From a bacterium (lineage in GTDB: Bacteria > Pseudomonadota > Alphaproteobacteria > Micavibrionales > UBA2020): a stretch of DNA of 64,000 nt. The DNA lies in the NCBI GenBank assembly GCA_029945425.1, contig JAQSDV010000002.1, forward strand, positions 1,342,569 through 1,406,568, given 5' to 3'. Numbering within the stretch: the stretch's first letter is position 1; the number at the start of each line of letters is the position of its first letter. Positions 31,895 through 40,137 of the stretch are shown here, one piece after another. Made by a program: the position numbers and the translations under genes. The notes under the pieces were generated by a model. The model was not told the origin of the DNA and did no database searches. It worked only from the letters and a program-made list of their open reading frames with translations.

Positions 31895-33763
31895 TCAGAT
31901 CAACCCCTTCTCGATCGCCTTGTTCAGGCGCTTCACGAAATCGGTCGGGTTTTTCAGCGGTTCGCCCTCGACGATGCGGGCCTGATCGAGCAGCAGGAAC
32001 GCGGTTTCGCGCACGAGGTCGGGATGCGTGTCATTCGCCACAAACGCCTTCAGTTTCGTGATGACCGGATGCCCGTCGTTGATTTCCAGGATCGGGCGCA
32101 TCTTGTCTTCATAGGCTTGTGATTTCTTCAACACGCGGTTCATGTGCATATCAATCGAATTTTCCGGCGCGACAAGGCAGACGGGGCTGTCGACAAGGCG
32201 GTCTGACACCGTCACATCGTTCACTTCACCGACCAGCAATTCCTTCAGGCGGGTCAGCAGCGCGGCGGTTTCCGTTTTGGCGTTTTCGTCCTTCGGCTTT
32301 TCATCATCGGGTTTCGTCGATTTTATTTTCGACAGGTCGGACGCGCCGCGCGTGACGGATTTGAATTTCTTCTGCTTGTATTCCGCCTGAATGGGCAGCC
32401 AGAATTCGTCGATGGTGTCGGTCATCAGCAGCACTTCGACGCCTTTTTTGCGGAAGGCCTCCAGCTGCGGTGAATTGCGCGCGGAATCGAGCGTGGGGCT
32501 GGAGATATAATAAATCTGGTCCTGCCCCTCCAGCATGCGTTCGATATATTCATCGAGCGAGACAAGCCCCGGCTGTTTCGACGAATAGAAACGCGCCACG
32601 CGGCACAGCTGGTCGCGATGGGCGTGCGCGTCGTAGAGGCCTTCCTTGATCACGGGGCCGAACAGGCTCCAGAAGTTCTCGTAGTCCTTGATGTCTGCTT
32701 TCGCGCGTTCTTCCAGTTCGGACAGGATTTTGCGGGTGATCGCGCTGCTCATCTTGGCAACCACGGGGTTCGCCTGCAGCAATTCGCGGCTGATGTTCAG
32801 CGGCAAATCTTCGCTATCCACCACGCCCTTGACGAAGCGCAGGAAAGGCGGGATCAACGCCTCCACGCCGTCGGTGATAAAGACGCGGCGTACATACAGC
32901 TTCACGCCGTGATGGCGTTTCGGGTCGTACAGGTCGAACGGCTTCATCGCGGGGATGAACAGCAGGTTATTGTATTCATGCGTGCCTTCGGCGCGCCAGT
33001 GCAGCGTCAGCCACGGTTCATCAATCTGGATCGTGTCGGAAACGCTGCGGTAGAATTCCTTGTACTGTTCCGGCGTGATGTCGGATTTGGAACGCATCCA
33101 CAGCGCCGCGCCCGAATTGACCTGCAGCGCCTTGTCGCCGAGGCCCATATAGATGGGGAAATTGATGTGGTCGGAATAACGCTTGATGACCGCTTTCAGG
33201 CGTTCTTCCAGCAGGAATTCGGATGCTTCGTCCTTAATGTGCATCACGATTTCGGTGCCGCGCGTGTCTTTCAGCGCTTCGTCGATCGTGTAGCTGCCGC
33301 GGCCGTCCGACGTCCAGACATGCGCGAGTTCTTCACCCGCGCGGCGGCTGAGGACGGTGACTTTATCCGCCACCATAAACACGGAATAAAAGCCGACGCC
33401 AAACTGGCCGATCAGGCTCATGTTGTTTTTTTCGTCGCCATCCAGATTTTTCACCAGCTCGCGCGTGCCGGAATGCGCGATGGTGCCGAGGTTGCGGATC
33501 AGGTCTTCCTTGGTCATGCCGATGCCGTTATCGGATACGGTCACGGTGCGCGCATCGGCGTCGAACGAAACGTTGATGCCGAAATCGGCATCGCCCTTCA
33601 GCAGGTCGGGTTTTGCAATCGCGTCATAGCGCAAGCGGTCGCAGGCGTCGGAGGCGTTGGAGATCAGCTCGCGCAGGAAAATCTCCCGCTGCGTATACAG
33701 CGCATTGGCGACGATATCGAGCAGGCGGCTGGTTTCGGCCTGGAATTCGCGTTGTTCCGACAT
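31895..33763 (-). CDS. htpG: Chaperone HtpG (Hsp90)
   Basis: 622 residues, the full length of bacterial Hsp90. The N-terminal ATPase domain has LISNASDACDRLR (about 34-46), TVSDNGIGM (about 75-83) and the glycine lid region GQFGVGFYS (about 118-126). The middle domain has SREDLPLNISRELL-type sequence with the catalytic Arg, and the dimerisation domain ends the protein. It folds and remodels clients in the cytoplasm. An AAAGGA site precedes the ATG. No heat-shock promoter (CIRCE or sigma32) was recognised upstream. Confidence 0.96.
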   Translation of the reverse strand: MSEQREFQAETSRLLDIVANALYTQREIFLRELISNASDACDRLRYDAIAKPDLLKGDADFGINVSFDADARTVTVSDNGIGMTKEDLIRNLGTIAHSGTRELVKNLDGDEKNNMSLIGQFGVGFYSVFMVADKVTVLSRRAGEELAHVWTSDGRGSYTIDEALKDTRGTEIVMHIKDEASEFLLEERLKAVIKRYSDHINFPIYMGLGDKALQVNSGAALWMRSKSDITPEQYKEFYRSVSDTIQIDEPWLTLHWRAEGTHEYNNLLFIPAMKPFDLYDPKRHHGVKLYVRRVFITDGVEALIPPFLRFVKGVVDSEDLPLNISRELLQANPVVAKMSSAITRKILSELEERAKADIKDYENFWSLFGPVIKEGLYDAHAHRDQLCRVARFYSSKQPGLVSLDEYIERMLEGQDQIYYISSPTLDSARNSPQLEAFRKKGVEVLLMTDTIDEFWLPIQAEYKQKKFKSVTRGASDLSKIKSTKPDDEKPKDENAKTETAALLTRLKELLVGEVNDVTVSDRLVDSPVCLVAPENSIDMHMNRVLKKSQAYEDKMRPILEINDGHPVITKLKAFVANDTHPDLVRETAFLLLDQARIVEGEPLKNPTDFVKRLNKAIEKGLI

Positions 33764-33848
33764 TTATAAAATCCTTTATCCCTGTAACCATGGCGACGGC
33801 CGCGGTTACGCGTAATGTATTGGGATTGTGCAAAAACTCAAGGGCAGC

Positions 33849-34439
33849 TTAGGGATTAAGGCGGGTCAATTCCCAACGGTCGCCCGCGCGCGCAAACACG
33901 AAGCGGTCATGCAACCGGCCTTCGCCCTCCTGCCAGAATTCGATTTTTTCGGGCTTTAATATATAACCGCCCCAATGCGGCGGGCGGGGGATGTCCTGAC
34001 CCTTGAATTTCTGGGCGAATTCCTTGACGCGCGCCTCCAGCTCCTCGCGGGTGGCGAGCGGCTGCGACTGCCGGCTGGCCCATGCGCCCAAACGGCTAAG
34101 GGGGTGGCGCGTCTTGAAATAATTGTCGACCGTCCAGCCCGGTGCCTCGCTCACCACACCCTCGACCCGCACCTGACGGCGGAGAGATTTCCAGTGGAAG
34201 CACATCGCGGCCTTGGGGTTATGTGAAAGCTCGCGCCCCTTACGACTTTCCAGATTCGTGTAGAAACGAAAACCCAGATCGTCGACGCCCTTCATCAAAA
34301 CCATGCGCACCGACGGCTGGCCATCGGCGGAAACCGTGGCAACCGCGACCGCTTCGGGATCATTGATCTCGGATTGCGCTGCTTCCGTGAACCATTCACG
34401 AAACAATTCAACCGGATCGGCGTCGCGCAGGATTTCCAT
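33849..34439 (-). CDS. pdxH: Pyridoxamine 5'-phosphate oxidase
   Basis: 196 residues. It oxidises pyridoxine or pyridoxamine phosphate to pyridoxal phosphate with FMN. Family blocks seen: PSVRMVLMKGVDDLGFRFYT (FMN binding, about 49-68), RKGRELSHNPKAAMCFHW (about 74) and the C-terminal RLHDRFVFAR with the substrate-binding Arg and His. Length is close to the usual 200. A GGA site lies before the ATG. It is a single-gene unit upstream of htpG in the same direction. Confidence 0.94.
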   Translation of the reverse strand: MEILRDADPVELFREWFTEAAQSEINDPEAVAVATVSADGQPSVRMVLMKGVDDLGFRFYTNLESRKGRELSHNPKAAMCFHWKSLRRQVRVEGVVSEAPGWTVDNYFKTRHPLSRLGAWASRQSQPLATREELEARVKEFAQKFKGQDIPRPPHWGGYILKPEKIEFWQEGEGRLHDRFVFARAGDRWELTRLNP

Positions 34440-34490
34440 TTTTCATCCGTGTCAGGGGTAACGCAGCGTAAAAGATATCTTATATTGCGG

Positions 34491-34515
34491 CGAACTAACT
34501 CTGTGCTAGAACGTT
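34491..34515 (+). promoter_or_regulatory. Near-match to an EcfG-type promoter
   Basis: CGAAC (34491-34495) and CGTT (34512-34515) are 16 bases apart, one mismatch from GGAAC-N16-CGTT. It is oriented for the glycine-zipper lipoprotein gene, whose start lies 82 bases downstream. Confidence 0.3.
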
Positions 34516-34597
34516 ATATAAAGCGGTTGAGCCCGCTTAGCAATTCCCTTGGGGCAGTCTCCCGAAGTTTCCATCTTATGAAAGGCGTATACTGAAA

Positions 34598-35092
34598 ATG
34601 AAAAGCAAATTAGCGATCCTGGCCCTCGTGGCAACCCTGTCCGTCGGCGCTTGCGCGCAGCCGGGCGAGCAGAACAACTGGGGCATGGGCAACAAGCAGA
34701 CGGTCGGCGCACTCGGCGGCGCGGTCCTCGGCGGTGTTGTCGGCTCCAAAATGGGTAAAGGCTCGGGCGCCAAATGGGCAACCGGCGTCGGCGCCGTTCT
34801 CGGCGGCCTCGCAGGTTCCTCCATCGGTAAATCGCTCGACAACGCTGACCGCGCTGCAGCAGCTCAGGCTTGGGATCGCGCCTACAGCGCGCCCATCGGC
34901 CAGACCGTCCGCTGGAACAACCCTGAAAGCGGCAACTACGGCACCGTCACGCCGGTCCGCGAAGGCCGCAGCACGACCACCAACGGCACCTGCCGCGAAT
35001 ACAAACAGAGCATCTTCGTCGGCGGCCAGGCTGAAACCGCTGTCGGCACCGCTTGCCAAAACGGCGACGGCACCTGGACGATGGTCAACTAA
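34598..35092 (+). CDS. Glycine-zipper outer membrane lipoprotein (17 kDa antigen family)
   Basis: 164 residues. A lipoprotein signal peptide ends in the lipobox VGAC (Cys 19). The glycine zipper follows (about 36-75: ALGGAVLGGVVGSKMGKG, GVGAVLGGLAGSSIGKSL), then a C-terminal domain with TCREY and two Cys. The Rickettsia 17 kDa surface antigen has this architecture. The protein is probably anchored in the outer membrane. The gene ends at a strong terminator and is a single unit. Confidence 0.88.
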   Translation: MKSKLAILALVATLSVGACAQPGEQNNWGMGNKQTVGALGGAVLGGVVGSKMGKGSGAKWATGVGAVLGGLAGSSIGKSLDNADRAAAAQAWDRAYSAPIGQTVRWNNPESGNYGTVTPVREGRSTTTNGTCREYKQSIFVGGQAETAVGTACQNGDGTWTMVN

Positions 35093-35111
35093 GATCCAAT
35101 CGACCTGATAC

Positions 35112-35146
35112 AAAAAAACCCGGCTGGAAACAGCCGGGTTTTTTTT
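35112..35146. terminator. Intrinsic terminator, bidirectional
   Basis: CCCGGCTG and CAGCCGGG pair as an eight-base stem around GAAA-like loop, with A7 on the left and T8 on the right, between converging genes. Confidence 0.9.
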
Positions 35147-35148
35147 AA

Positions 35149-35631
35149 CTATGTTGCCGCCTTCTTCTGATTGAGAAGATAAAAAGCGTACACAGCCAAG
35201 AATGGCAGCGGCTGAAGGAGATTACTCATCAACCCAACTAAAGTCAGATTGTGATCTTCAGTATAAAGCCATCCGAATTGAGTATTTACATTTCCTGAGT
35301 GGTTAACATGCGTGACGGTATAAAATTGTACAAAAACAGCAAGAATGGATAGGCCGAGAAATAGTTTTCTGGATTTTGCGAGCCTTAAAGAAATAACAAC
35401 GATTAGCGCGCACAAAATAGTCCATGCTGTCGATACAACCACGATCCATATGACTATCATCAAAAAAGAATAAACTATAAGTGCGCCTGCACCATGAACC
35501 AGAATTTGGTTGATGATATAAAGGCAGACGCAAAATATCCAAATGTAGAAAATGTCTCTAATAAGTTTAGAGGACTCAGTTAGAAACGCCCTTTCCCCTG
35601 CGGGAGGGAGTTTCGCTGTCACATCCCGCAT
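35149..35631 (-). CDS. Integral membrane protein, unknown
   Basis: 160 residues with four membrane segments (about 28-46, 49-73, 84-103 and 128-153). The N-terminus is hydrophilic. It is AT-rich compared with its neighbours. The ATG lies inside the end of the IalB-family gene (13-base overlap), so the pair is an operon although base composition differs between the two. No family recognised. Confidence 0.7.
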   Translation of the reverse strand: MRDVTAKLPPAGERAFLTESSKLIRDIFYIWIFCVCLYIINQILVHGAGALIVYSFLMIVIWIVVVSTAWTILCALIVVISLRLAKSRKLFLGLSILAVFVQFYTVTHVNHSGNVNTQFGWLYTEDHNLTLVGLMSNLLQPLPFLAVYAFYLLNQKKAAT

Positions 35632-36173
35632 TCCTTGTTGATCGCCTTGAACGCTTCGCCGGAGCCTTGCAGGCTGTAGGTGTCGGTGATGGTGTTGCCG
35701 CGCTTCGACAGGTTGCGCACGGTAAGGCCGGTGCCCTTGGAAATGGCGATGGCGAGTTCGTCTTCCTTGCCCTGATCATCCATCCACGCCATCTGCGCGT
35801 CGGATTCTGCGGTCGCCTTGTCCTTGCCGCCGGTGGCCATGCTGAAGACTTTTCCGTCCACCGTCACGACCGCCTTGCTGCCCGGCTTCAGCGTGAAACC
35901 GGCCTGAATGGTCACCGCGTTTTTTTCGTCTTCCGCCGGCCAGTGGGTGATGAACAAGAACGTCTCGTCGCGGCCCTTCACGGGTTTTTCAGCATCGGTC
36001 GATTGCGGCTTGGCCGCCATGTAGCAGACCTTGTTGCCGTTATCCATGAACCATGCGGCTTCCCAGACGCCGAACTTGCCGAGCGGCTTGGCATCCGCCG
36101 TGCCTTGCGCGAAGGCGGCCGAGGCCGACAGCACGACTGCGGCGCAGACGGTCGCAAACAGGGTTTTTTTCAT
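35619..36173 (-). CDS. Invasion-associated locus B (IalB) family protein
   Basis: 184 residues: signal peptide 1-22 (SASAAFA), then the IalB fold with GVWEAAWFMD (about 36), CYMAAKPQ (about 51), FLFITHWPAEDEKNAVTIQAGF and the closing ISKGTGLTVRNLSKRG...INKECGM; two Cys, one in CYMAA and one at the very end, could form a disulphide. In Bartonella an IalB homologue affects erythrocyte entry; in free-living alphas the role is unknown and this is only a family name. The start has GGAGG. Confidence 0.85.
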   Translation of the reverse strand: MKKTLFATVCAAVVLSASAAFAQGTADAKPLGKFGVWEAAWFMDNGNKVCYMAAKPQSTDAEKPVKGRDETFLFITHWPAEDEKNAVTIQAGFTLKPGSKAVVTVDGKVFSMATGGKDKATAESDAQMAWMDDQGKEDELAIAISKGTGLTVRNLSKRGNTITDTYSLQGSGEAFKAINKECGM

Positions 36174-36221
36174 GGAAGTCCTCCGAAAATATACTTACTT
36201 TCTAGGACGTTAGCTGCTAGA

Positions 36222-36250
36222 TGATCCAAAGCCAAGCAAAAACCGTATAA
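36222..36250 (+). promoter_or_regulatory. RpoE/ChrR-type (ECF11) autoregulatory promoter
   Basis: TGATCC at 36222-36227 and CGTATAA at 36244-36250 are 16 bases apart and point at the ECF sigma gene. The pair resembles the TGATCC...CGTA type promoters of the Rhodobacter RpoE-ChrR singlet-oxygen regulon, implying autoregulation. Confidence 0.65.
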
Positions 36251-36349
36251 GGCATAACGATTGGATAGAAGATGCTGGCCTGCGCGTTAAACATTTTTGA
36301 AGCCGTGGATTTCCTTGCCATAGTCCCCTGGCTTCGCATAGAAAAGGCT

Positions 36350-36943
36350 ATGTCCTTGAAAGAAGCGAAAAATACGCCGTCTTCAGGCGCGACCCTTCCG
36401 TCCGGCTTTAACGAGCTTCTGGCAAAGGTCGGCGCAACCCGCGATCAGGACTCCTTCGTCACCCTCTTCAATTATTACGCGCCGCGCGTGAAATCATGGC
36501 TGCTGAAAAACGGCATGGCCGATGCGGCGGCCGAAGAAGTTGTGCAGAACACCTTCGTCACCGTCTGGGAAAAGGCCGCGCAATACAGCCCGAAAAAGGC
36601 GGCGGCATCGACATGGATTTTTACCATCGCCCGTAACAAGCGCATCGACGCGCTGCGCCGCGACCGGAACCTCGACGTCAATTCCGACAGCCTTGCGCTG
36701 GAAAACGCGGTTGCCGAAACCACGCCGGAATATGCCGATGCGCAAGACATCGAACGCCTGACGGAAGCGATGGAAACCCTGCCGCCCGAACAGGCGGAAT
36801 TGCTGCGCATGGCGTTCTTTGACGACATGTCGCACAGCGATATTTCGTCCAAAACCAAATTGCCGCTTGGCACCGTCAAATCCCGCCTGCGGCTGGCGAT
36901 GGATAAATTGCGCGGCATGCTGCAGATGGGAGGCGCGTCATGA
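36350..36943 (+). CDS. ECF sigma factor, RpoE/ECF11-like
   Basis: 197 residues. Region 2 (FVTLFNYYAPRVKSWLLK, AEEVVQNTFVTVWEKAA, STWIFTIARNKRIDALRR, about 30-115) and region 4 (LPPEQAELLRMAFFDDMSH, LPLGTVKSRLRLAMDKLR, about 145-195) are complete. The wording of STWIFTIARNKRIDALRR and LPLGTVKSRLRLAMDKLR agrees with Rhodobacter sphaeroides RpoE. The ATG at 36350 follows AAAAGG; a longer start at 36272 is unlikely. Its stop overlaps the anti-sigma ATG (ATGA). The likely inducer is singlet oxygen or a related photo-oxidative stress. Confidence 0.88.
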   Translation: MSLKEAKNTPSSGATLPSGFNELLAKVGATRDQDSFVTLFNYYAPRVKSWLLKNGMADAAAEEVVQNTFVTVWEKAAQYSPKKAAASTWIFTIARNKRIDALRRDRNLDVNSDSLALENAVAETTPEYADAQDIERLTEAMETLPPEQAELLRMAFFDDMSHSDISSKTKLPLGTVKSRLRLAMDKLRGMLQMGGAS

Positions 36944-37632
36944 TCACGATGTACAAAGACCCGCTGCAATCGCTCGACATGCTGCTGATGCGTCATGCGG
37001 CGGGCAAGCTCGGCCCCCATGAAAGCCTGCTGGTCAACGCCGCGATGGCGCTGAACGACACGATCCGCAAACGCATCGCGCAATACGAAGCCTTCGGCGC
37101 GCAATTGATGTGCGAGGAACAGGCGCAGCTGGAGCAACGCTGCCTTGAACATGTATTGGCGCGCATCAAGAACCCGCCGCCCGTGGCAGACCCCTGCGCG
37201 GATAAAACGAAACCCTGCCCGCCGTCCCCCGACACGCATATCCCCGAAATCGTGCATGGCATGATTTCCGCCGTTTGCGCGCAGAAGCAAAAACAATGGT
37301 CGCGCGCGACGCACGGCATAATGCGCATCGACCTGCGCGTGATCGAGCCCACGCCGACGCAGAAATTCCTGAAGCTGATGAAGATGGCGCCGAAATTCGC
37401 GACGCCCAAGCATTCGCATAGCGGCACCGAAATCACGCTCGTACTGCATGGCGGGTTCGAGGATGAATTCGGCGTCTGGAAAAAGGGCGATATCGTGATC
37501 CTGACCGACCCCCGCTTCGCCCATCAGCCGGTCGCGGGCGATGACGGCTGCGTCTGCCTGACGCTGACCGAGTCACCGCTGCAGTTCCACAATCCGGTGA
37601 CGCGGATGATTAATGCGTTTTTCCGCGTATAA
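36940..37632 (+). CDS. ChrR-like cupin anti-sigma factor lacking the zinc site
   Basis: 230 residues. The N-terminal anti-sigma part (1-70, PLQSLDMLLMRHAAGKLGPHE, QYEAFGAQLM) aligns with ChrR, but where ChrR has HxxxCxxC this protein reads AAMALNDT, so the zinc ligands are missing. The C-terminal cupin has HSHSGTE with the two His and the Glu, the glycine GGFEDEFGVW, and the last His in FAHQP. Thus the cupin metal site is intact. Cupin signalling may release the sigma factor. It is coupled to the sigma gene by a four-base overlap. Confidence 0.8.
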   Translation: MITMYKDPLQSLDMLLMRHAAGKLGPHESLLVNAAMALNDTIRKRIAQYEAFGAQLMCEEQAQLEQRCLEHVLARIKNPPPVADPCADKTKPCPPSPDTHIPEIVHGMISAVCAQKQKQWSRATHGIMRIDLRVIEPTPTQKFLKLMKMAPKFATPKHSHSGTEITLVLHGGFEDEFGVWKKGDIVILTDPRFAHQPVAGDDGCVCLTLTESPLQFHNPVTRMINAFFRV

Positions 37633-37645
37633 TAACTTCTTTCAT

Positions 37646-37724
37646 TGTCATCCTGAGCGCAAGCGAAGGATCCCCCTCTCTTGCGGCAGGCAAGGGAGAT
37701 CCTTCGCTTGCGCTCAGGATGACA
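37646..37724. repeat. 27-base perfect inverted repeat, TCATCCTGAGCG family
   Basis: The left arm starts TGTCATCCTGAGCGCAAGCG (37646-37672) and the right arm (37698-37724) is its exact reverse complement, with a 25-base loop. A shorter relative (CTGTCATCCT...AGGATGACAG) lies at 62113-62143. Elements with TCATCCTGAGCG cores are dispersed intergenic repeats in several bacterial groups. It lies between the convergent anti-sigma and lipoprotein genes and could act as a terminator. Confidence 0.8.
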
Positions 37725-37727
37725 GGG

Positions 37728-38063
37728 TTATTTTCTGCAATGATACGTGAATTCCCAATGCGGTGCCTGATACAGCACAGCCTCGCTGATGCGGCACTGC
37801 CGCCTTGTTTTATCCAGCCAGAACATCGCGGCGGCGCGCGCCTCCACCTCCGGCGGGGTGCCGTTTGACAGGACATAGCCCGTCGTCGGCAGCACGAACA
37901 GTTTTCCGGTTTCGGGATTATCGACGACCTTATACGTGCCACGCGGGGTTTCAACCGTGTTGAAGCCGTAACCCTTGTAATCCGACGACAGGTGCCGCTG
38001 CGACATCGTGCAGGATGCCAGCGCAAGGCAGGCCGCAATGATGGTGATCAGTTTTGTTTTCAT
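37728..38063 (-). CDS. Small lipoprotein
   Basis: 111 residues. The start is the ATG at 38061-38063; a longer reading upstream has no signal for translation. Signal peptide KTKLITIIAACLALASC with lipobox LASC (Cys 18). The mature part has one SSDYKGYGFNTVETPRGTYKVV block and two Cys (RRQCRI, TYHCRK) likely forming a disulphide. Outer- or inner-membrane anchored; no family recognised. Confidence 0.75.
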   Translation of the reverse strand: MKTKLITIIAACLALASCTMSQRHLSSDYKGYGFNTVETPRGTYKVVDNPETGKLFVLPTTGYVLSNGTPPEVEARAAAMFWLDKTRRQCRISEAVLYQAPHWEFTYHCRK

Positions 38064-38244
38064 GAAAAGCACCCGTCCCGTTTTTTGTTTATCGTACACC
38101 AAAAAACGGACGGATGTAAAACAGGTCGCTTCCTCCGGGTGTGGGTCGGTCGGAAGAAGCATTCCCTTTCCCCTGAGAGGGTCAGGAGAAACGGGCGGCA
38201 GCGGAATACGAACATCGCTTCTGCACCACCGCCCGCTCATCCAG

Positions 38245-38278
38245 ACCCTCTCCATCGCATCAACTCGACGGAGAGGGT
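38245..38278. repeat. Hairpin of the ACCCTCTCC type
   Basis: ACCCTCTCC (38245-38253) and GGAGAGGGT (38270-38278) form a nine-base stem with a 16-base loop between a lipoprotein promoter region and the downstream end of the metallophosphoesterase gene. Together with CCCCTGAGAGGGT nearby (38176) it resembles a dispersed repeat. Confidence 0.55.
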
Positions 38279-38291
38279 GGGCTCAATTTCG

Positions 38292-39872
38292 TTACGCGGC
38301 TTTCGGGCCTCTCTTCGCGGCTGCAGGCGGCGCGACTTTGATTTCCATGGGCGCGTGTTTCTTGTCATCGGCGTGCCATTTGCCGTCCTTGACGGTGATG
38401 ATGGCGCGTTTGCCGTTCGGGTAGGTCACGATATGGCTGTGGCTCCACGAACTCGGGCCCTTGTTGTAGCCCATGTCGAGCTTGCCCAGGACGCCTGCCG
38501 TGTACACACCATCGGTAATGCCCGAAGAATGGGTGTGGCCGGTGTTCGCCTTGGTGTCCATCGCGCGGTAACCGCCGGGCGAGCCGCGCGAGCCGTTGGG
38601 GCCGGTATGGCCGTGCATCGCAACCTCGATCCCGCGGCCGGTGTCGTCCTTCGCGATAATCATGCTCTGGCTTTCGCGCATGAATTCGGTCGTTTTGAGG
38701 TCCGTCATCTTGCGGATGAAGGTTTCGAAAATATTCGGGTCCGAATTGCCTTTCTCGATCTGGCGGAGCATTTCGGCCGAGGCTTCATGCCAGAAGCGGG
38801 CATTGGCAGGGTCGAAGCGCGCATCCGCCTCGCGCAGCCAGCGGACGAAGGCTTCGTCATGGTTGCTCTCGACGATCAGGTTTTTCGTCTCGGGGCGTTC
38901 GGCCGCCTTCAGCCATGCGGCGACCAGTTGCATGCCGCCTTCGACCGTGTTGCCCTTGATATGCTGGTCCGCCCAGAAGAAGGGGTCCTTCATGTTATGG
39001 TGGTTACGCGCCATGAAATCGATCACGTCATGGATCAGCAGGTATTTCGGGTTCAGCGTTTCCATGATGCCGCCCTTGCCGAATGCAACGCCTTGCTGCA
39101 CGGGGTCGAGTTTTTCGGCATGGATGTCGCCGAGGTTGATGGCCTCGACGCGCTGGTTGCGCTCGATCTTGCCATCGGGTTTGTATTTGTCGGTCAGGTC
39201 CTGGAACGCGCCGGAATTGTCGGCGGCCAGCTGGCGGACGAAGAAGGTGCCGTTATCGTCAACCTCGACCAGCAGCGCGCCGAAGTTGTGGTGGAATTCC
39301 GCCTTCTGTCCCGCTTTTTTCTGCACGTAGTTGCGCTGCGTAACCGCGCCGGTGGTGTAGAGGAAGCGGGCATTGTCTTCGCCCAGGCCCGGCAGCGATT
39401 TCAGCGCGACTTTCGGATGCGGCACGATGCCGGATGCGCCCTGGAAATAGTTGTCGAAGCCGGAGAGCGGGTTGACGGCGGTGGGGCTGATATCAAGTTC
39501 GCCGCCTATCACGATCTTGGGCGTAATCTCGAGCGAGCCTTCGATGAAGTACTTCACCAGTTTCGGGTCGTACCAGACTTCGCCCTGCTCGCCCTGCTCG
39601 TAGGCGTTCTTGTTGTAGGTGAAGCGGCTGACCAGCAGTTCCGCGTCCTTGTCTTTGCAGTATGCCTCCAGCGCCTTCAGGAAACCGGGATGGACATCGG
39701 TGTTGTTCTGAGCCGCCGTGATGACGAAGCGCTTGCCCTTCAGTTTCGTGCGCCGTCCATTCGCGGGCAGGATATGCCCGGCGGATGTTGGCTTTTGTGC
39801 TTCTTCATTGAATTCGGAACTGATGCTGCGTCTGGGTTTCTCGGAGGTCTCGGTCTTCTTGCGCGCGGTCAT
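38292..39872 (-). CDS. Calcineurin-like phosphoesterase related to phage A1 proteins
   Basis: 526 residues. Metal-binding motifs of the metallophosphoesterase fold are seen: GDIHAEKLDP (about 251), a HDVIDFMARNHHN segment (about 285), ESNHDEA (about 338, the GNHD box with Ser for Gly) and HGHTGPNGSRGSPGG (about 440). The overall length and the HGHTGPNGSRG block recall the pre-early A1 protein of phage T5 (from memory, not searched), which takes part in host DNA degradation. The N-terminal 60 residues are basic. The ATG at 39872 has AAAGGAA. The neighbours are all chromosomal housekeeping genes. Confidence 0.7.
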   Translation of the reverse strand: MTARKKTETSEKPRRSISSEFNEEAQKPTSAGHILPANGRRTKLKGKRFVITAAQNNTDVHPGFLKALEAYCKDKDAELLVSRFTYNKNAYEQGEQGEVWYDPKLVKYFIEGSLEITPKIVIGGELDISPTAVNPLSGFDNYFQGASGIVPHPKVALKSLPGLGEDNARFLYTTGAVTQRNYVQKKAGQKAEFHHNFGALLVEVDDNGTFFVRQLAADNSGAFQDLTDKYKPDGKIERNQRVEAINLGDIHAEKLDPVQQGVAFGKGGIMETLNPKYLLIHDVIDFMARNHHNMKDPFFWADQHIKGNTVEGGMQLVAAWLKAAERPETKNLIVESNHDEAFVRWLREADARFDPANARFWHEASAEMLRQIEKGNSDPNIFETFIRKMTDLKTTEFMRESQSMIIAKDDTGRGIEVAMHGHTGPNGSRGSPGGYRAMDTKANTGHTHSSGITDGVYTAGVLGKLDMGYNKGPSSWSHSHIVTYPNGKRAIITVKDGKWHADDKKHAPMEIKVAPPAAAKRGPKAA

Positions 39873-40046
39873 CAAATTCCTTTCATGCTGTTTCGTTAAG
39901 CAAATCCTTACACGGTTAACATTGCGCGTCAAATGGGTCTGGAAATATTCATGTATTTCAAAGATTTAGTTATGCTCAAAACATTTTTATGTGGCATAGC
40001 AGCACCGCAGCGAATCTCCCTTTTGAGTCGCGCGGGGCTATTTATC

Positions 40047-40074
40047 TTGACTCTTTCCCGTAAACGGCTATTTT
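40047..40074 (+). promoter_or_regulatory. Sigma70-type promoter of rpmG
   Basis: TTGACT at 40047-40052 and TATTTT at 40069-40074 with 16 bases between them, followed by a short GGCGCT/AGCGCC hairpin in the leader before the rpmG start at 40138. Confidence 0.6.
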
Positions 40075-40137
40075 CACCCGTCTATAAGAATCTGGCGCTG
40101 CAGTAGCGCCGATGGATGATGCAAAAGGAATTCGACC

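Noticed and set aside
37992..39899. 635-residue plus-strand ORF opposite the metallophosphoesterase
   Set aside because: Antisense shadow; the minus strand has GDIH, NHD and HGH motifs and a ribosome binding site.
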